Shown here: positions 1 to 6,630 of the stretch, in pieces | How positions within the stretch are numbered: position 1 is the first letter of the stretch | How the letters are laid out: each line of letters begins with the position of its first letter | DNA from: Spirochaetaceae bacterium | Lineage (GTDB): Bacteria > Spirochaetota > Spirochaetia > Treponematales > Breznakiellaceae | Reading direction: 5' to 3' | Assembly (NCBI GenBank): GCA_031256815.1 | Contig: JAIRPU010000074.1 | Location: forward strand, 1 to 7,143 | DNA: 7,143 nucleotides | The notes under the pieces: generated by a model | Database searches by the model: none | Told to the model about the DNA's origin: nothing | What the model saw: only the letters and a program-made list of their open reading frames with translations | Translations under genes and position numbers: made by a program

Positions 1-585
1 GCCGCAAAAACAGCCAAAAAGGTAACGCTGGACGATGTATGGGCAACCATTGACAGAATAGGCAAGGCTCATGAGGAATTCGAAAAGGCTCAGCGATCGG
101 CGCACCGTGATATGGAAAAAGCCATAAAAGAGACCGAAAAAGCTATAAAAGATACCCAACGGAATATCAGCGGCATAAGCAATACGCTGGGGTCTCTGGT
201 TGAACACATCATGACGCCGGGTTTGCCAGGCAAGTTCAAACAATTCGGTTTTACATTCGACAGGGTAACTACCGTAAAATGGGCGGTCGAAGGCAGTATC
301 TACACTCAAATTGACGGTCTTCTGGAAAACGGCGAACTGGCTATGGTAGTGGAAGTAAAAACCACGCTTCGCCGTGATGACATAGACGAGCATTTGGCGC
401 GTATGGACAAAGTACGCCAATATGCCGATGAACATGGCGATAAGCGGCATTTTCTGGGCGCAATCGCCGCCACAATAACCGACAAAAGCAACAAACAATA
501 CGCGCTATCAAAAGGTTTTTTTGTCATTGAGCCGTCAGGAGACGATGTAACGGTAACCAAACCTGATTCTCAAAAAGTTTGGTAG
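1..585 (+). CDS. Coiled-coil protein with PD-(D/E)XK nuclease-like C-terminal domain, 5'-truncated by the window edge
   Basis: The frame is open from base 1 to a TAG at 583-585 (194 codons). The first ATG is at 112, but the upstream codons (AKKVTLDDVWATIDRIGKAH, then a Glu/Lys-rich stretch) read as the same protein, so the true start lies left of the window; probably only a few residues are missing. Codons about 18-60 are charged and heptad-like (repeats of EKAIKETEKAIKDTQ), predicting a coiled coil. The C-terminal part carries an Asp in TQIDGLL (codon 105) and the E-V-K of VVEVKTTL (codons 118-120), the arrangement of PD-(D/E)XK-fold domains in the DUF3782-like family. Seen: the motifs. Known: such proteins are common, often multi-copy, and mostly uncharacterised. 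Inferred: a nuclease-fold protein, activity unproven. It ends in KVW, and no clear terminator follows. Confidence 0.75.
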   Translation, partial: AAKTAKKVTLDDVWATIDRIGKAHEEFEKAQRSAHRDMEKAIKETEKAIKDTQRNISGISNTLGSLVEHIMTPGLPGKFKQFGFTFDRVTTVKWAVEGSIYTQIDGLLENGELAMVVEVKTTLRRDDIDEHLARMDKVRQYADEHGDKRHFLGAIAATITDKSNKQYALSKGFFVIEPSGDDVTVTKPDSQKVW

Positions 586-748
586 GGGACGGTTTACAGC
601 CGTTGGCCTGCTGCGACAATGTTTTTGGGCGGCATCACAAACCGGCGCGGCGCTTCATCATTTTTATCCATTTACCGGTTTACCGCCGGTTTCAATCTCC
701 GAAACATAACCTTGCGGAAAAGCAATAAGGCGTGAATATTTTACCTAA

Positions 749-946
749 GAAATCCCAAATAAATTTTATCTGCCATACTTAACTATCTTTGCGGGCTTTT
801 TTTTCTTCCTGATATTCGCGGGCAAGTATGAACAGGTAAAAGTTGTTCGTGATGATGGCCGCCTCTTATTTCTCTATAACACATATCGTCAGCATAATGG
901 CTATGTCAGGCCTTTACTTGATGCATTTCACATTAAAAAGCAATAA
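749..946 (+). pseudogene. Open start-less frame, possible gene relic or frameshifted small membrane protein
   Basis: From a TAA at 746-748 the frame is open for 65 codons to a TAA at 944-946, with no ATG, GTG or TTG in it. The translation has a hydrophobic segment (YLTIFAGFFFLLIFAG) followed by a soluble tail (YEQVKVVRDDGRLLFLYNTY...) ending in HIKKQ. It reads as protein-like, and its stop overlaps the AAGGAGG of the next ORF, as in tightly packed genes. A GTG at 732 opens a different frame (VNILPKKSQINFICHT, stop at 780-782), so a single indel between 732 and 780 could join a start to this frame. The length is modest enough for chance. I do not recognise a family. Confidence 0.28.
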
Positions 947-951
947 GGAGG
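945..951 (+). promoter_or_regulatory. Ribosome-binding site of the 957 ORF
   Basis: AAGGAGG lies 5 nt upstream of the ATG at 957, a near-perfect anti-16S match. It fixes the start and shows that this ORF, although short, begins as a real gene. The site overlaps the TAA ending the 749-946 frame. Confidence 0.8.
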
Positions 952-956
952 CATAA

Positions 957-1226
957 ATGGAGAATCAACGAATTATGTTTTGCCGTATAGGCTGGATGGA
1001 AAAATATGAAGGATTAGACAATGGAGACCAAATAACAGGCAGCGGTAAATATGTCAGCGAAAATGATTATGGCTCGGAATTGTATAACTTTGCTAAATCA
1101 AGCGATGGCAAAATATACGGTTATGCAAGAAACACAAACGAAAGTATATATATTAAACGATTGGACAAGCAGGCAGAGGCCGCTGTTTACCCGCTAGACT
1201 GCCGTTGGTTGCGCCGTTACATTTAG
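957..1226 (+). CDS. Small protein, likely the truncated N-terminal domain of a larger family
   Basis: 89 codons from an ATG with an excellent ribosome-binding site. The pattern I/C-x-I-G-W-M-x-x-Y-x-G near residues 8-20 (CRIGWMEKYEGLDNGDQ), then GSGKYVSENDYGSELYNF and GKIYGYARN...IYIKRLDK, recalls the N-terminal domain of a bacterial family, some members of which I remember as associated with endonuclease or defence-type proteins. That recollection is from pattern memory only. In the members I recall, an aliphatic VVWVAT-like strand follows the I-x-R-L/I block. Here the protein instead ends in an unrelated-looking Arg-rich tail (PLDCRWLRRYI) and TAG. This suggests a 3'-truncated gene or junction, although a stand-alone small protein cannot be excluded. 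The TAG abuts the in-frame TTG of the next gene. Confidence 0.6.
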   Translation: MENQRIMFCRIGWMEKYEGLDNGDQITGSGKYVSENDYGSELYNFAKSSDGKIYGYARNTNESIYIKRLDKQAEAAVYPLDCRWLRRYI

Positions 1227-2924
1227 TTGGTGTTTAGTAATTTTGTCCGGTTTAATTTAAGCGCGGCTTGTATAAGGGTTGTATTTTTGGCCGCATTTTG
1301 TTTGGCGCTTACCGGAGCGCGTTTTAATGATGAACTTCCGCCGGAAGAACTTGCCCGCGCCATGCTTTCTGAAATGAGCGATGAAGAAGCGCTTGCGCAG
1401 ACTTTTATGCTGGGCTGGCGCGATTCAAACGGCAGTCCCTCAGAATTAATTCTGGAATGGATTAAAAAACGGCGTATTGGCGCTGTAAAAGTTTTTGGCT
1501 GGAATACAAATGACGTAAAGTTTCTTGCCAAAAACATCGGCAATTTTCAAAAATTGGCTCTTGAATCCGGTATTCCGCTGCTTGTTGCCACCGACCAGGA
1601 GGGGGGCCTTGTCCGTCATGTAAGGGGCGACTCTTCAAAAACGCCCGGTGCTATGGCTATTGGCGCGTCAGGATTTCCGGAAGACGCTTACCGTTCAGGA
1701 TATTACATTGGACGCGAGCTTGCCCTGCTTGGTATTAACATGAATTTTGCGCCAAGTGTTGATCTTTTTACAAACCACGATTCGCTGCTAATAGGCCCCA
1801 GGTCTTTTGGAGACGACCCTGTTAAGGCAGGAATTTTTGGCGAGGCGTTTGCCCGCGGGCAGCTTGCCGCCGGAATTATTCCAACGGCAAAGCACTTTCC
1901 AGGGCATGGCGATACGGCGCTGGATTCGCACGGCGTTTTGCCATTTATCAATGTTGATTTTGAAACACTTTGGAAGCGGGAGCTTATCCCTTACAGGATG
2001 CTTGCAAAAGCGGGGATTCCGGCGATAATGAGCGGGCATATTGCTTTTCCAAAAACAAAAGCAGGGCGCGAACCGGCTTCGCTTTCGTCTTATTTTTTGA
2101 ATGAGGTGCTGCGCGAAAGAATCGGTTTTAAGGGGCTTATAGTTACAGACGACCTTGCAATGAACGGCGCAACTGCCGGCGCGGGCAGCCTTTCACAGGC
2201 GGCAAAAACAGCGATTTTGGCGGGCAATGATATAATAATGATTTCGCAAACGCCTTCGCTGGACGCGCCGGTTTGGACGGCGCTTGTAGATTCAATGCGA
2301 AATGACGGCAATTTCCGCGAAAAAACGCGCCGCGCCGCGCTGCGCGTACTGGAAACAAAACTTAAATATTTGCGCGGGCCAAACGCGGCGCGCTCTGTTC
2401 CAAATCCTGCTCTTATAGAAACCGGACTGCCCGATAAAGAAGGCGCTTCGTTTTTTTTGGATTTATCGGCTCGCAGTGTAACGGTAGTTGGCGCAAAAGA
2501 AGGCGTCATTCCGCTGCCTGCGTCAAAGGCGGGAAAAGTCCTGCTTGTCGCCGGAAACGCCGGAGAAACAGACGACCAAAGGGTGCAGAATTTTTTTAAG
2601 GCGGGAAGGATTGCATATCCTGGCGCTCCGCGGGCATGGTGGAACGCAATGCAGAGGGGCGCGGTTTTAAATATGGCGCGGGAATGTTCTGTAATTTTGT
2701 TCTATTTAGAAAAGAAAGATGACCTTGATATGCTTAACGCATTTCGCGGTCTTGGCAAACGGGTTATTGTGCTTTCCGTGCTTAGTCCTTCAAATTTAAA
2801 TCAAATAGATTGGGTTGATGCAAAAATTGCCGTTTATAACGACTCTTGGGGTTCTCTGCTTGCCGGTTTTTCGGTTATTTGCGGAACAATAGACGCCCAG
2901 GGGAAACTGCCATTTTCGTTTTAG
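1227..2924 (+). CDS. Secreted glycoside hydrolase family 3, NagZ-like beta-N-acetylhexosaminidase
   Basis: 565 residues if started at the TTG directly after the upstream TAG; the GTG at 1230 is an equally good choice. Neither has a visible Shine-Dalgarno, and the first in-frame ATG (residue 46) would remove the export signal. Residues about 1-31 form a signal peptide (Arg-containing start, hydrophobic VVFLAAFCLALTGA, no lipobox Cys), so the enzyme is probably exported. The GH3 barrel follows: ATDQEGGLVRHVRG (121-134), the hallmark KHFPGHGDT (222-230) with the Asp-x-His dyad D233/H235 in DSH, and TDDLAM with the probable nucleophile D308. In NagZ the Asp-His dyad acts as acid/base and the enzyme releases terminal GlcNAc from muropeptides or chitobiose-like substrates. 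A second domain (about 400-565, ending GKLPFSF) makes it long for NagZ but normal for two-domain YbbD-type enzymes. A peptidoglycan or chitin-oligosaccharide substrate is inferred. Confidence 0.9.
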   Translation: MVFSNFVRFNLSAACIRVVFLAAFCLALTGARFNDELPPEELARAMLSEMSDEEALAQTFMLGWRDSNGSPSELILEWIKKRRIGAVKVFGWNTNDVKFLAKNIGNFQKLALESGIPLLVATDQEGGLVRHVRGDSSKTPGAMAIGASGFPEDAYRSGYYIGRELALLGINMNFAPSVDLFTNHDSLLIGPRSFGDDPVKAGIFGEAFARGQLAAGIIPTAKHFPGHGDTALDSHGVLPFINVDFETLWKRELIPYRMLAKAGIPAIMSGHIAFPKTKAGREPASLSSYFLNEVLRERIGFKGLIVTDDLAMNGATAGAGSLSQAAKTAILAGNDIIMISQTPSLDAPVWTALVDSMRNDGNFREKTRRAALRVLETKLKYLRGPNAARSVPNPALIETGLPDKEGASFFLDLSARSVTVVGAKEGVIPLPASKAGKVLLVAGNAGETDDQRVQNFFKAGRIAYPGAPRAWWNAMQRGAVLNMARECSVILFYLEKKDDLDMLNAFRGLGKRVIVLSVLSPSNLNQIDWVDAKIAVYNDSWGSLLAGFSVICGTIDAQGKLPFSF

Positions 2925-4504
2925 CCGGCAGCGGCAAGCAGTGTTTTTGTATAAGGCTGCTTTGGCGAAGCCCAGACTTCGTCCGCCTTGCCGGATTCCA
3001 CGATTCGTCCTTCTTTCATAATAATAATGTTATGGCAAAGCGAGCGAAGCACACGCAAATCGTGGCTAATAAAAATGTAGGAAAGAGAGCGGCTTTTTTG
3101 CAATTTAAGCAATAGTTCAATTACCTGTACCTGAGTGGTTCGGTCAAGGCTGGATGTAGGCTCATCAAGTACAAGCAGCGCCGGTTCCAGAATAAGGCTG
3201 CGCGCAATCGCTATGCGCTGTCTTTGCCCGCCTGAAAATTCGTGCGGATAGCGGTCTAAAATCGAGCTGTCGTTCATGCCTGTTTCGGCAAGCGCCGCTA
3301 TAACACGCGGTTCGCGCTGAATAAGGGAAGCGCCCTGGTGAACCATAAGCCCCTCTCCTACGATATTGCGTACCGTCATAACAGGCGAAAGAGAGCCGTA
3401 TGGGTCTTGAAAAATTATCTGCATTTTAGGACGCAAAACACGAAGCGCGCTCTCTTTTAACGCGCTAATTTCAATTCCGTCAAAAACGATTCTGCCTTCC
3501 GAAGCAATAAGCCTTAAAAGCGCTTTGCCGAGGGTGCTTTTGCCGCTGCCCGATTCACCGGCAATTCCCAGCGTTTCGCCGCGTTTAAGCGTAAAGTCAA
3601 CGCCGTCAAGCGCTTTTATATACCCTGCGGTGCGCCTGAAAATCCCCTTTTTTATTGGAAAGTGAACTTTTAAATTTTCCACGCTTAAAAGAACTTTGGA
3701 ATCGTCGCTTAAAGCCGGCGGCGGAGTGCTGCTCGCCGCGTTCAAAAGAAGGCTGGTGTATTCATTTTTGGGGTGCGAAAAAATTGAATCTGTATCCGCG
3801 TCTTCAACAATAAGCCCGTTTTGCATAACGGCGACACGGCTGGCTATGCGCCTGACAATGCTTAAGTCGTGAGTAATAAACAGAACAGAAAGTCCTATGT
3901 CGCTTTGCAATTTTTTTAAAAGTTCCAGTATTTGCGCCTGAATTGTAACATCAAGCGCTGTTGTAGGTTCGTCGGCAATAAGCAGTTTTGGCCTGTTTAT
4001 AAGCGCCATTGCTATCATAACCCGCTGCCGTTCACCGCCGGAAAGTTCGTATGGAAAGCTCGAAAACCGTTTTTCCGCATTTTTAAATCCTGCACATTCA
4101 AGGTTTTCTATAACACGCAGTCTTGCCTGTTTATGCGAAACGCTTTCGTGCGTAAGCAGCGCTTCGGAAAGCTGCGCGCCTATTCGGTGCAGCGGGTTAA
4201 GGCTGGACATTGGTTCCTGAAAGACAATGCCTATTTCACGTCCGCGCAGCGCCCGCAGCGATTCATTATTCATGCGCAGTATATCGCGTCCTTCAAAAAG
4301 AATACGGCTTTGCGGATAAGACAAAAAAGATTCATCATGAAGCCTTAACAGCGCCTGTGCGGTAACGGTTTTACCGCTGCCCGATTCGCCTACAAGCGCG
4401 ACAAATTCACCTTTGTCCACGCTAAAATTTATTTGATGAACAACCTCTTTTGCGTTTGTTCCATGTCCAAATACAGCGCTAAAGTTTTGATATTCAACCA
4501 TCAT
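2921..4504 (-). CDS. Dual-domain oligopeptide-type ABC transporter ATPase (YejF/GsiA-like)
   Basis: 527 residues with two complete nucleotide-binding domains. Domain 1: Walker A GESGSGKT (39-46), Q-loop Q96, signature LSGGERQR (154-161), Walker B LLIADEP (174-180), H-loop H212, then the HPKNEYT element (244-250) typical of the Opp/Dpp C-terminal region. Domain 2: Walker A GESGSGKS (316-323), Q366, signature FSGGQRQR (423-430), Walker B LLVLDEP (443-449), H481. All catalytic residues are present. Fused ATPases of this kind power import of di-/oligopeptides, glutathione or muropeptide-like solutes; no permease or binding protein lies in the window, so the substrate is unknown. The ATG overlaps the end of the acyltransferase gene by 11 bp. 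AAAAGG 8 nt upstream favours the first of two consecutive ATGs. It is last in the visible operon, and its TAA overlaps the stop of the convergent GH3 gene. Confidence 0.92.
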   Translation of the reverse strand: MMVEYQNFSAVFGHGTNAKEVVHQINFSVDKGEFVALVGESGSGKTVTAQALLRLHDESFLSYPQSRILFEGRDILRMNNESLRALRGREIGIVFQEPMSSLNPLHRIGAQLSEALLTHESVSHKQARLRVIENLECAGFKNAEKRFSSFPYELSGGERQRVMIAMALINRPKLLIADEPTTALDVTIQAQILELLKKLQSDIGLSVLFITHDLSIVRRIASRVAVMQNGLIVEDADTDSIFSHPKNEYTSLLLNAASSTPPPALSDDSKVLLSVENLKVHFPIKKGIFRRTAGYIKALDGVDFTLKRGETLGIAGESGSGKSTLGKALLRLIASEGRIVFDGIEISALKESALRVLRPKMQIIFQDPYGSLSPVMTVRNIVGEGLMVHQGASLIQREPRVIAALAETGMNDSSILDRYPHEFSGGQRQRIAIARSLILEPALLVLDEPTSSLDRTTQVQVIELLLKLQKSRSLSYIFISHDLRVLRSLCHNIIIMKEGRIVESGKADEVWASPKQPYTKTLLAAAG

Positions 4505-5276
4505 CGTTTAAACCTTTTATTCGCGGCATTTGACCTTTGTAGTAAGCCATTGTTCCGCAGCGCGGGTTTTTTGCGCGGCGCGAATCGATTTCGTTTTGCA
4601 TTATTGAACGTACCGCTTCTGAAAATTCAGTTACAGACTTTTTTTCTGGAGAGCCGTCTTCTTTATAACGGACATAAGCGGAAGGGGCTACAGGGTTAAG
4701 CACGACATAACGCGCTTTTGGAAAACGGCGCGCAAAAAAATGGCCTTTTGCAAAAAATCCTTCTTCAAGCACGTTTACAACCGGAATAACAGGAATGTTA
4801 AGGCTTGCCGCCAAATAAAACGCGCCCGGTTTAAATGGCATTATTTTTTGATTATACAAAAAACATTCACCTTCAGAATAAAAATGCAAAAAAGATCTGT
4901 AACGAAAAGCGTCCGGCGCGGTTTGTAAAATTTTTTCCAGTCCGCGTACCCCTGCCGGCAGCGGAACTCCGCCCAAAAGCCGTGTAAACGTGCCAAAAAC
5001 TGGTGTTTCAACAGTGGCTTCAAGCATTGTTTCGTATAGCAGCCGCGGAAAAACAGCGCCTGTTATCATTACAGGGTCCAAAAGCGATGTGTGGTTTGAA
5101 ACGAGAATCGCGCTGCCTTTAAAGCGCAGCAGCAGTTTTTTATTTATATAACGCACAGAATAAAGCAATACGCAGACTGTCATTGCTATACAGAAGGTAA
5201 AATAAAAAACTACTGCCGATGCTATACGGAAAAAACGCGAAAGATTAATTAATGGAGCGCCCCGTTTGTATGCCAT
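4494..5276 (-). CDS. PlsC-type 1-acyl-glycerol-3-phosphate acyltransferase family protein
   Basis: 260 residues. An N-terminal membrane segment (about 17-41) is followed by acyltransferase motifs: NHTSLLD (61-67; the catalytic H-x4-D pair is H62/D67), the VPLPAGVRGLEKI region with R111 (motif II-like), YSEGE (133-137, in place of the usual FPEG/S) leading to FKPGAF (148-153), and IPVIPV (161-166, motif IV). The family transfers an acyl chain from acyl-ACP or acyl-CoA to a glycerol-phosphate or another lipid hydroxyl at the inner membrane face. The ATG directly follows the TGA of the glycosyltransferase gene, with only a distant GGAAAGGG (about 15 nt away), so translation is probably coupled. 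Position behind a membrane GT2 gene suggests acylation of a glycolipid rather than general phosphatidate synthesis; that is inference. The Ser replacing Pro in motif III is unusual but should be compatible with function. Confidence 0.88.
   Translation of the reverse strand: MAYKRGAPLINLSRFFRIASAVVFYFTFCIAMTVCVLLYSVRYINKKLLLRFKGSAILVSNHTSLLDPVMITGAVFPRLLYETMLEATVETPVFGTFTRLLGGVPLPAGVRGLEKILQTAPDAFRYRSFLHFYSEGECFLYNQKIMPFKPGAFYLAASLNIPVIPVVNVLEEGFFAKGHFFARRFPKARYVVLNPVAPSAYVRYKEDGSPEKKSVTEFSEAVRSIMQNEIDSRRAKNPRCGTMAYYKGQMPRIKGLNDDG
4513..4518 (-). promoter_or_regulatory. Ribosome-binding site of the ABC ATPase gene
   Basis: Minus-strand AAAAGG sits 8 nt before the first of two tandem ATGs (4502-4504, then 4499-4501), inside the end of the acyltransferase gene. 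The spacing favours the first ATG. Confidence 0.6.
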
Positions 5277-6419
5277 TCAGGTTACAACGCGCCCTTTCCA
5301 AAAAAAACCGCGCCCGGTTACGGTGCGGTAAAATGACCAAATCACCATATAGAAAAGGGTGCAGTACAAAAATGGCCATAAAAAAGCGTTATACCATTTA
5401 ATTTTGCGTCCAAGAAAAAGCACAGTCCATGTAAGCGTAAAAAGAATATTAACTGCTATTAGCTGCGGCAGAAATACATTGTCTGTTACTATGGATTTTA
5501 TTAAAAGCGGAAATGGCAAAAAGAAAAATAAAAAGATAAGCGCCGCAATCATAAGCAGCAAAGCCGGATTTTTTCCAAGAAAATCGTAAATATTTTTGCC
5601 TATACCGCATACGCCTTCAAAACAGCTTTTATACATACGGCACGAAACCTGGTCTGTTATATCAAGAAATTCTGTTTTATATCCGCGGCTTTTTATATAG
5701 CGCGCCATGTAAATATCTTCGCTTGTTTTCTTTTTAATTGGTTCAAATCCGCCGCTTGCCAAAAATACATCACGTTTTATTACGATATATTGCCCCACCG
5801 CAGCGGCAAAATAACCGGATTTTACAATTTTATTTAAAAACATTGGAATAACAAAACCGGTTAAAAAAAAGATTACCGGCACAGTTATACGCTCTCCAAA
5901 TGTTACAAGTTTTTGACCTACATAACCGGAAATAAAATCGGCATTGTTGGTTTGCATATTTGTTACTGCCCACGAAACGCTTTCGCGGTTGTGAACCGTG
6001 TCCGAGTCTGTAAACAAAAAGATTTGGCCTTTTGCTTTTTCGCTTAGCTGTTGCAGCGCAAATGGCTTGCCAAACCAGTTATGCGGAAGTTCTTTGCCAT
6101 TATAGACGTGAACACGTTCATTTTCCGCGGCAAGCCGTTCTAAAATTTGCTGTGTGCTGTCGGTTGAATTATCGTTTATAACGAGAATTTCGTAATCATT
6201 GTAAGTTTGATTTAAAAGTGAATTTATGCAGCGTTCTATATTTTCTTCTTCGTTACGGGCAGGAATCATTACAGAAACAAAGGGGCCGTCTTCAACAGAA
6301 GGGGGCGATGTTCTATGATACATATCAATAACATTGAACGCTGACATAGCCAAAAAATATACAGAAACGGCAATCATTGCCGTATAGTATAACGCCGGAA
6401 CAAAATCGATAAACGTCAA
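5277..6419 (-). CDS. Membrane-anchored family 2 glycosyltransferase, CrtQ-like architecture
   Basis: 380 residues. An N-terminal membrane anchor (about 7-32) precedes a cytosolic GT-A domain: PARNEEENI (53-61), DNSTD (83-87), metal/nucleotide-sugar TDSD (137-140), the SED acceptor/base motif (233-235) and an R-M-Y block near 261. Hydrophobic segments at about 178-196, 286-306, 316-336 and 343-364, and a C-terminal GRGFFWKGR (369-377), match the layout of CrtQ/HpnB-like glycosyltransferases that modify lipid or isoprenoid acceptors. It starts at TTG, fixed by GGGAGG 6 nt upstream. It is first gene of the leftward operon and abuts the acyltransferase gene, so the pair may build an acylated glycolipid. 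Sugar and acceptor cannot be read from the sequence. Confidence 0.9.
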   Translation of the reverse strand: MTFIDFVPALYYTAMIAVSVYFLAMSAFNVIDMYHRTSPPSVEDGPFVSVMIPARNEEENIERCINSLLNQTYNDYEILVINDNSTDSTQQILERLAAENERVHVYNGKELPHNWFGKPFALQQLSEKAKGQIFLFTDSDTVHNRESVSWAVTNMQTNNADFISGYVGQKLVTFGERITVPVIFFLTGFVIPMFLNKIVKSGYFAAAVGQYIVIKRDVFLASGGFEPIKKKTSEDIYMARYIKSRGYKTEFLDITDQVSCRMYKSCFEGVCGIGKNIYDFLGKNPALLLMIAALIFLFFFLPFPLLIKSIVTDNVFLPQLIAVNILFTLTWTVLFLGRKIKWYNAFLWPFLYCTLFYMVIWSFYRTVTGRGFFWKGRVVT

Positions 6420-6425
6420 AACCGT

Positions 6426-6431
6426 CCTCCC
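6426..6431 (-). promoter_or_regulatory. Ribosome-binding site of the glycosyltransferase gene
   Basis: Minus-strand GGGAGG is 6 nt upstream of TTG at 6417-6419. This strong site decides for the TTG start, since no upstream ATG competes. It is followed by ACGG, so GGACGG (complement of 6422-6427) can pair with an upstream leader segment at 6460-6465. Confidence 0.8.
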
Positions 6432-6456
6432 GCTGTATAAAAACCGCAGACGGTCC

Positions 6457-6492
6457 GGCGGACGGGCGTTGCTGCCTGTCCGCCTGTTTTTT
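6457..6492 (+). terminator. Strong hairpin plus T6: rightward terminator and/or leader hairpin of the leftward operon
   Basis: GGCGGACGGGC (6457-6467) pairs with GCCTGTCCGCC (6474-6484): 11 bp with one G-T wobble and a 6-nt loop, followed by TG and T6 (6487-6492). On the + strand this is a textbook intrinsic terminator that would stop transcripts antisense to the operon. On the minus strand it lies in the 5' leader of the glycosyltransferase gene and lacks a T tract, so there it would act as a leader structure. Confidence 0.6.
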
Positions 6493-6504
6493 GTTCGAAA
6501 AAAT

Positions 6505-6534
6505 ATAATAAAATATGTTTTAAATTATTCTGAA
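6505..6534 (-). promoter_or_regulatory. Candidate promoter of the leftward GT2-acyltransferase-ABC operon
   Basis: Reading leftwards: TTCAGA (6534-6529; 4 of 6 to TTGACA), an 18-nt spacer, TATTAT (6510-6505; 5 of 6 to TATAAT). A start near 6498 would give a leader of about 80 nt containing the GC hairpin and the GGGAGG site. The -35 lies within the left arm of the 6519-6572 inverted repeat. The AT-rich context makes chance matches possible. Confidence 0.4.
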
Positions 6535-6572
6535 CAGATACAGTAATCATTTGTTTGACAGAATAATTTAAA
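6519..6572. repeat. 14-bp perfect inverted repeat spanning divergent promoters
   Basis: TTTAAATTATTCTG (6519-6532) and CAGAATAATTTAAA (6559-6572) are exact reverse complements separated by 26 bp. An inner AACA/TGTT pair (6533-6536 with 6552-6555) extends the symmetry. Both candidate promoters read outward with the same CAGAATAATTTAAA in their -35/spacer region. This fits mirrored promoters or a regulator's twin half-sites. Confidence 0.7.
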
Positions 6573-6584
6573 TTACGCTGTTAT
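6555..6584 (+). promoter_or_regulatory. Candidate rightward promoter reading into the hairpin region
   Basis: TTGACA (6555-6560, perfect) with an 18-nt spacer to TGTTAT (6579-6584; 4 of 6). A start near 6591 is expected. The -35 overlaps the right arm of the inverted repeat. Downstream lie a 51-codon frame and the hairpin array; no established gene is served. Confidence 0.4.
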
Positions 6585-6630
6585 GTCAATCTTTCTAAAA
6601 CAGGCCGCAGCAATTCCTAATTAGAGAAAA

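Larger units (their letters stand above)
586..956. other. 371-bp gap between two + strand genes
   Basis: No complete gene is visible. A small imperfect hairpin (ACCGG 674-678 with CCGGT 686-690, 7-nt loop) has no T tract and is a poor terminator. GCGGGC occurs twice (791-796 and 818-823) around a T8 run, without a complementary arm. The right half holds an open frame (749-946), described separately. The stretch ends in the strong ribosome-binding site of the 957 ORF. Confidence 0.5.

Noticed and set aside
674..690. Terminator after the 1-585 gene
   Set aside because: Only 5 bp of stem with a 7-nt loop and no T tract.
590..1226. Duplication between about 591-605 and 1183-1210 (GTTTAC and GCCGTTGG in both)
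   Set aside because: Shared blocks are only 6 and 8 nt with different spacing; compatible with chance.
1223..1543. 106-codon minus-strand frame and other antisense frames inside GH3 and the operon
   Set aside because: They lie opposite genes with clear family motifs, have no motifs of their own and no ribosome-binding sites.
6504..6509. Perfect TATAAT on the + strand
   Set aside because: No -35 at 16-18 nt upstream, where the terminator hairpin lies, and the same AT-rich bases serve better as the leftward -10.
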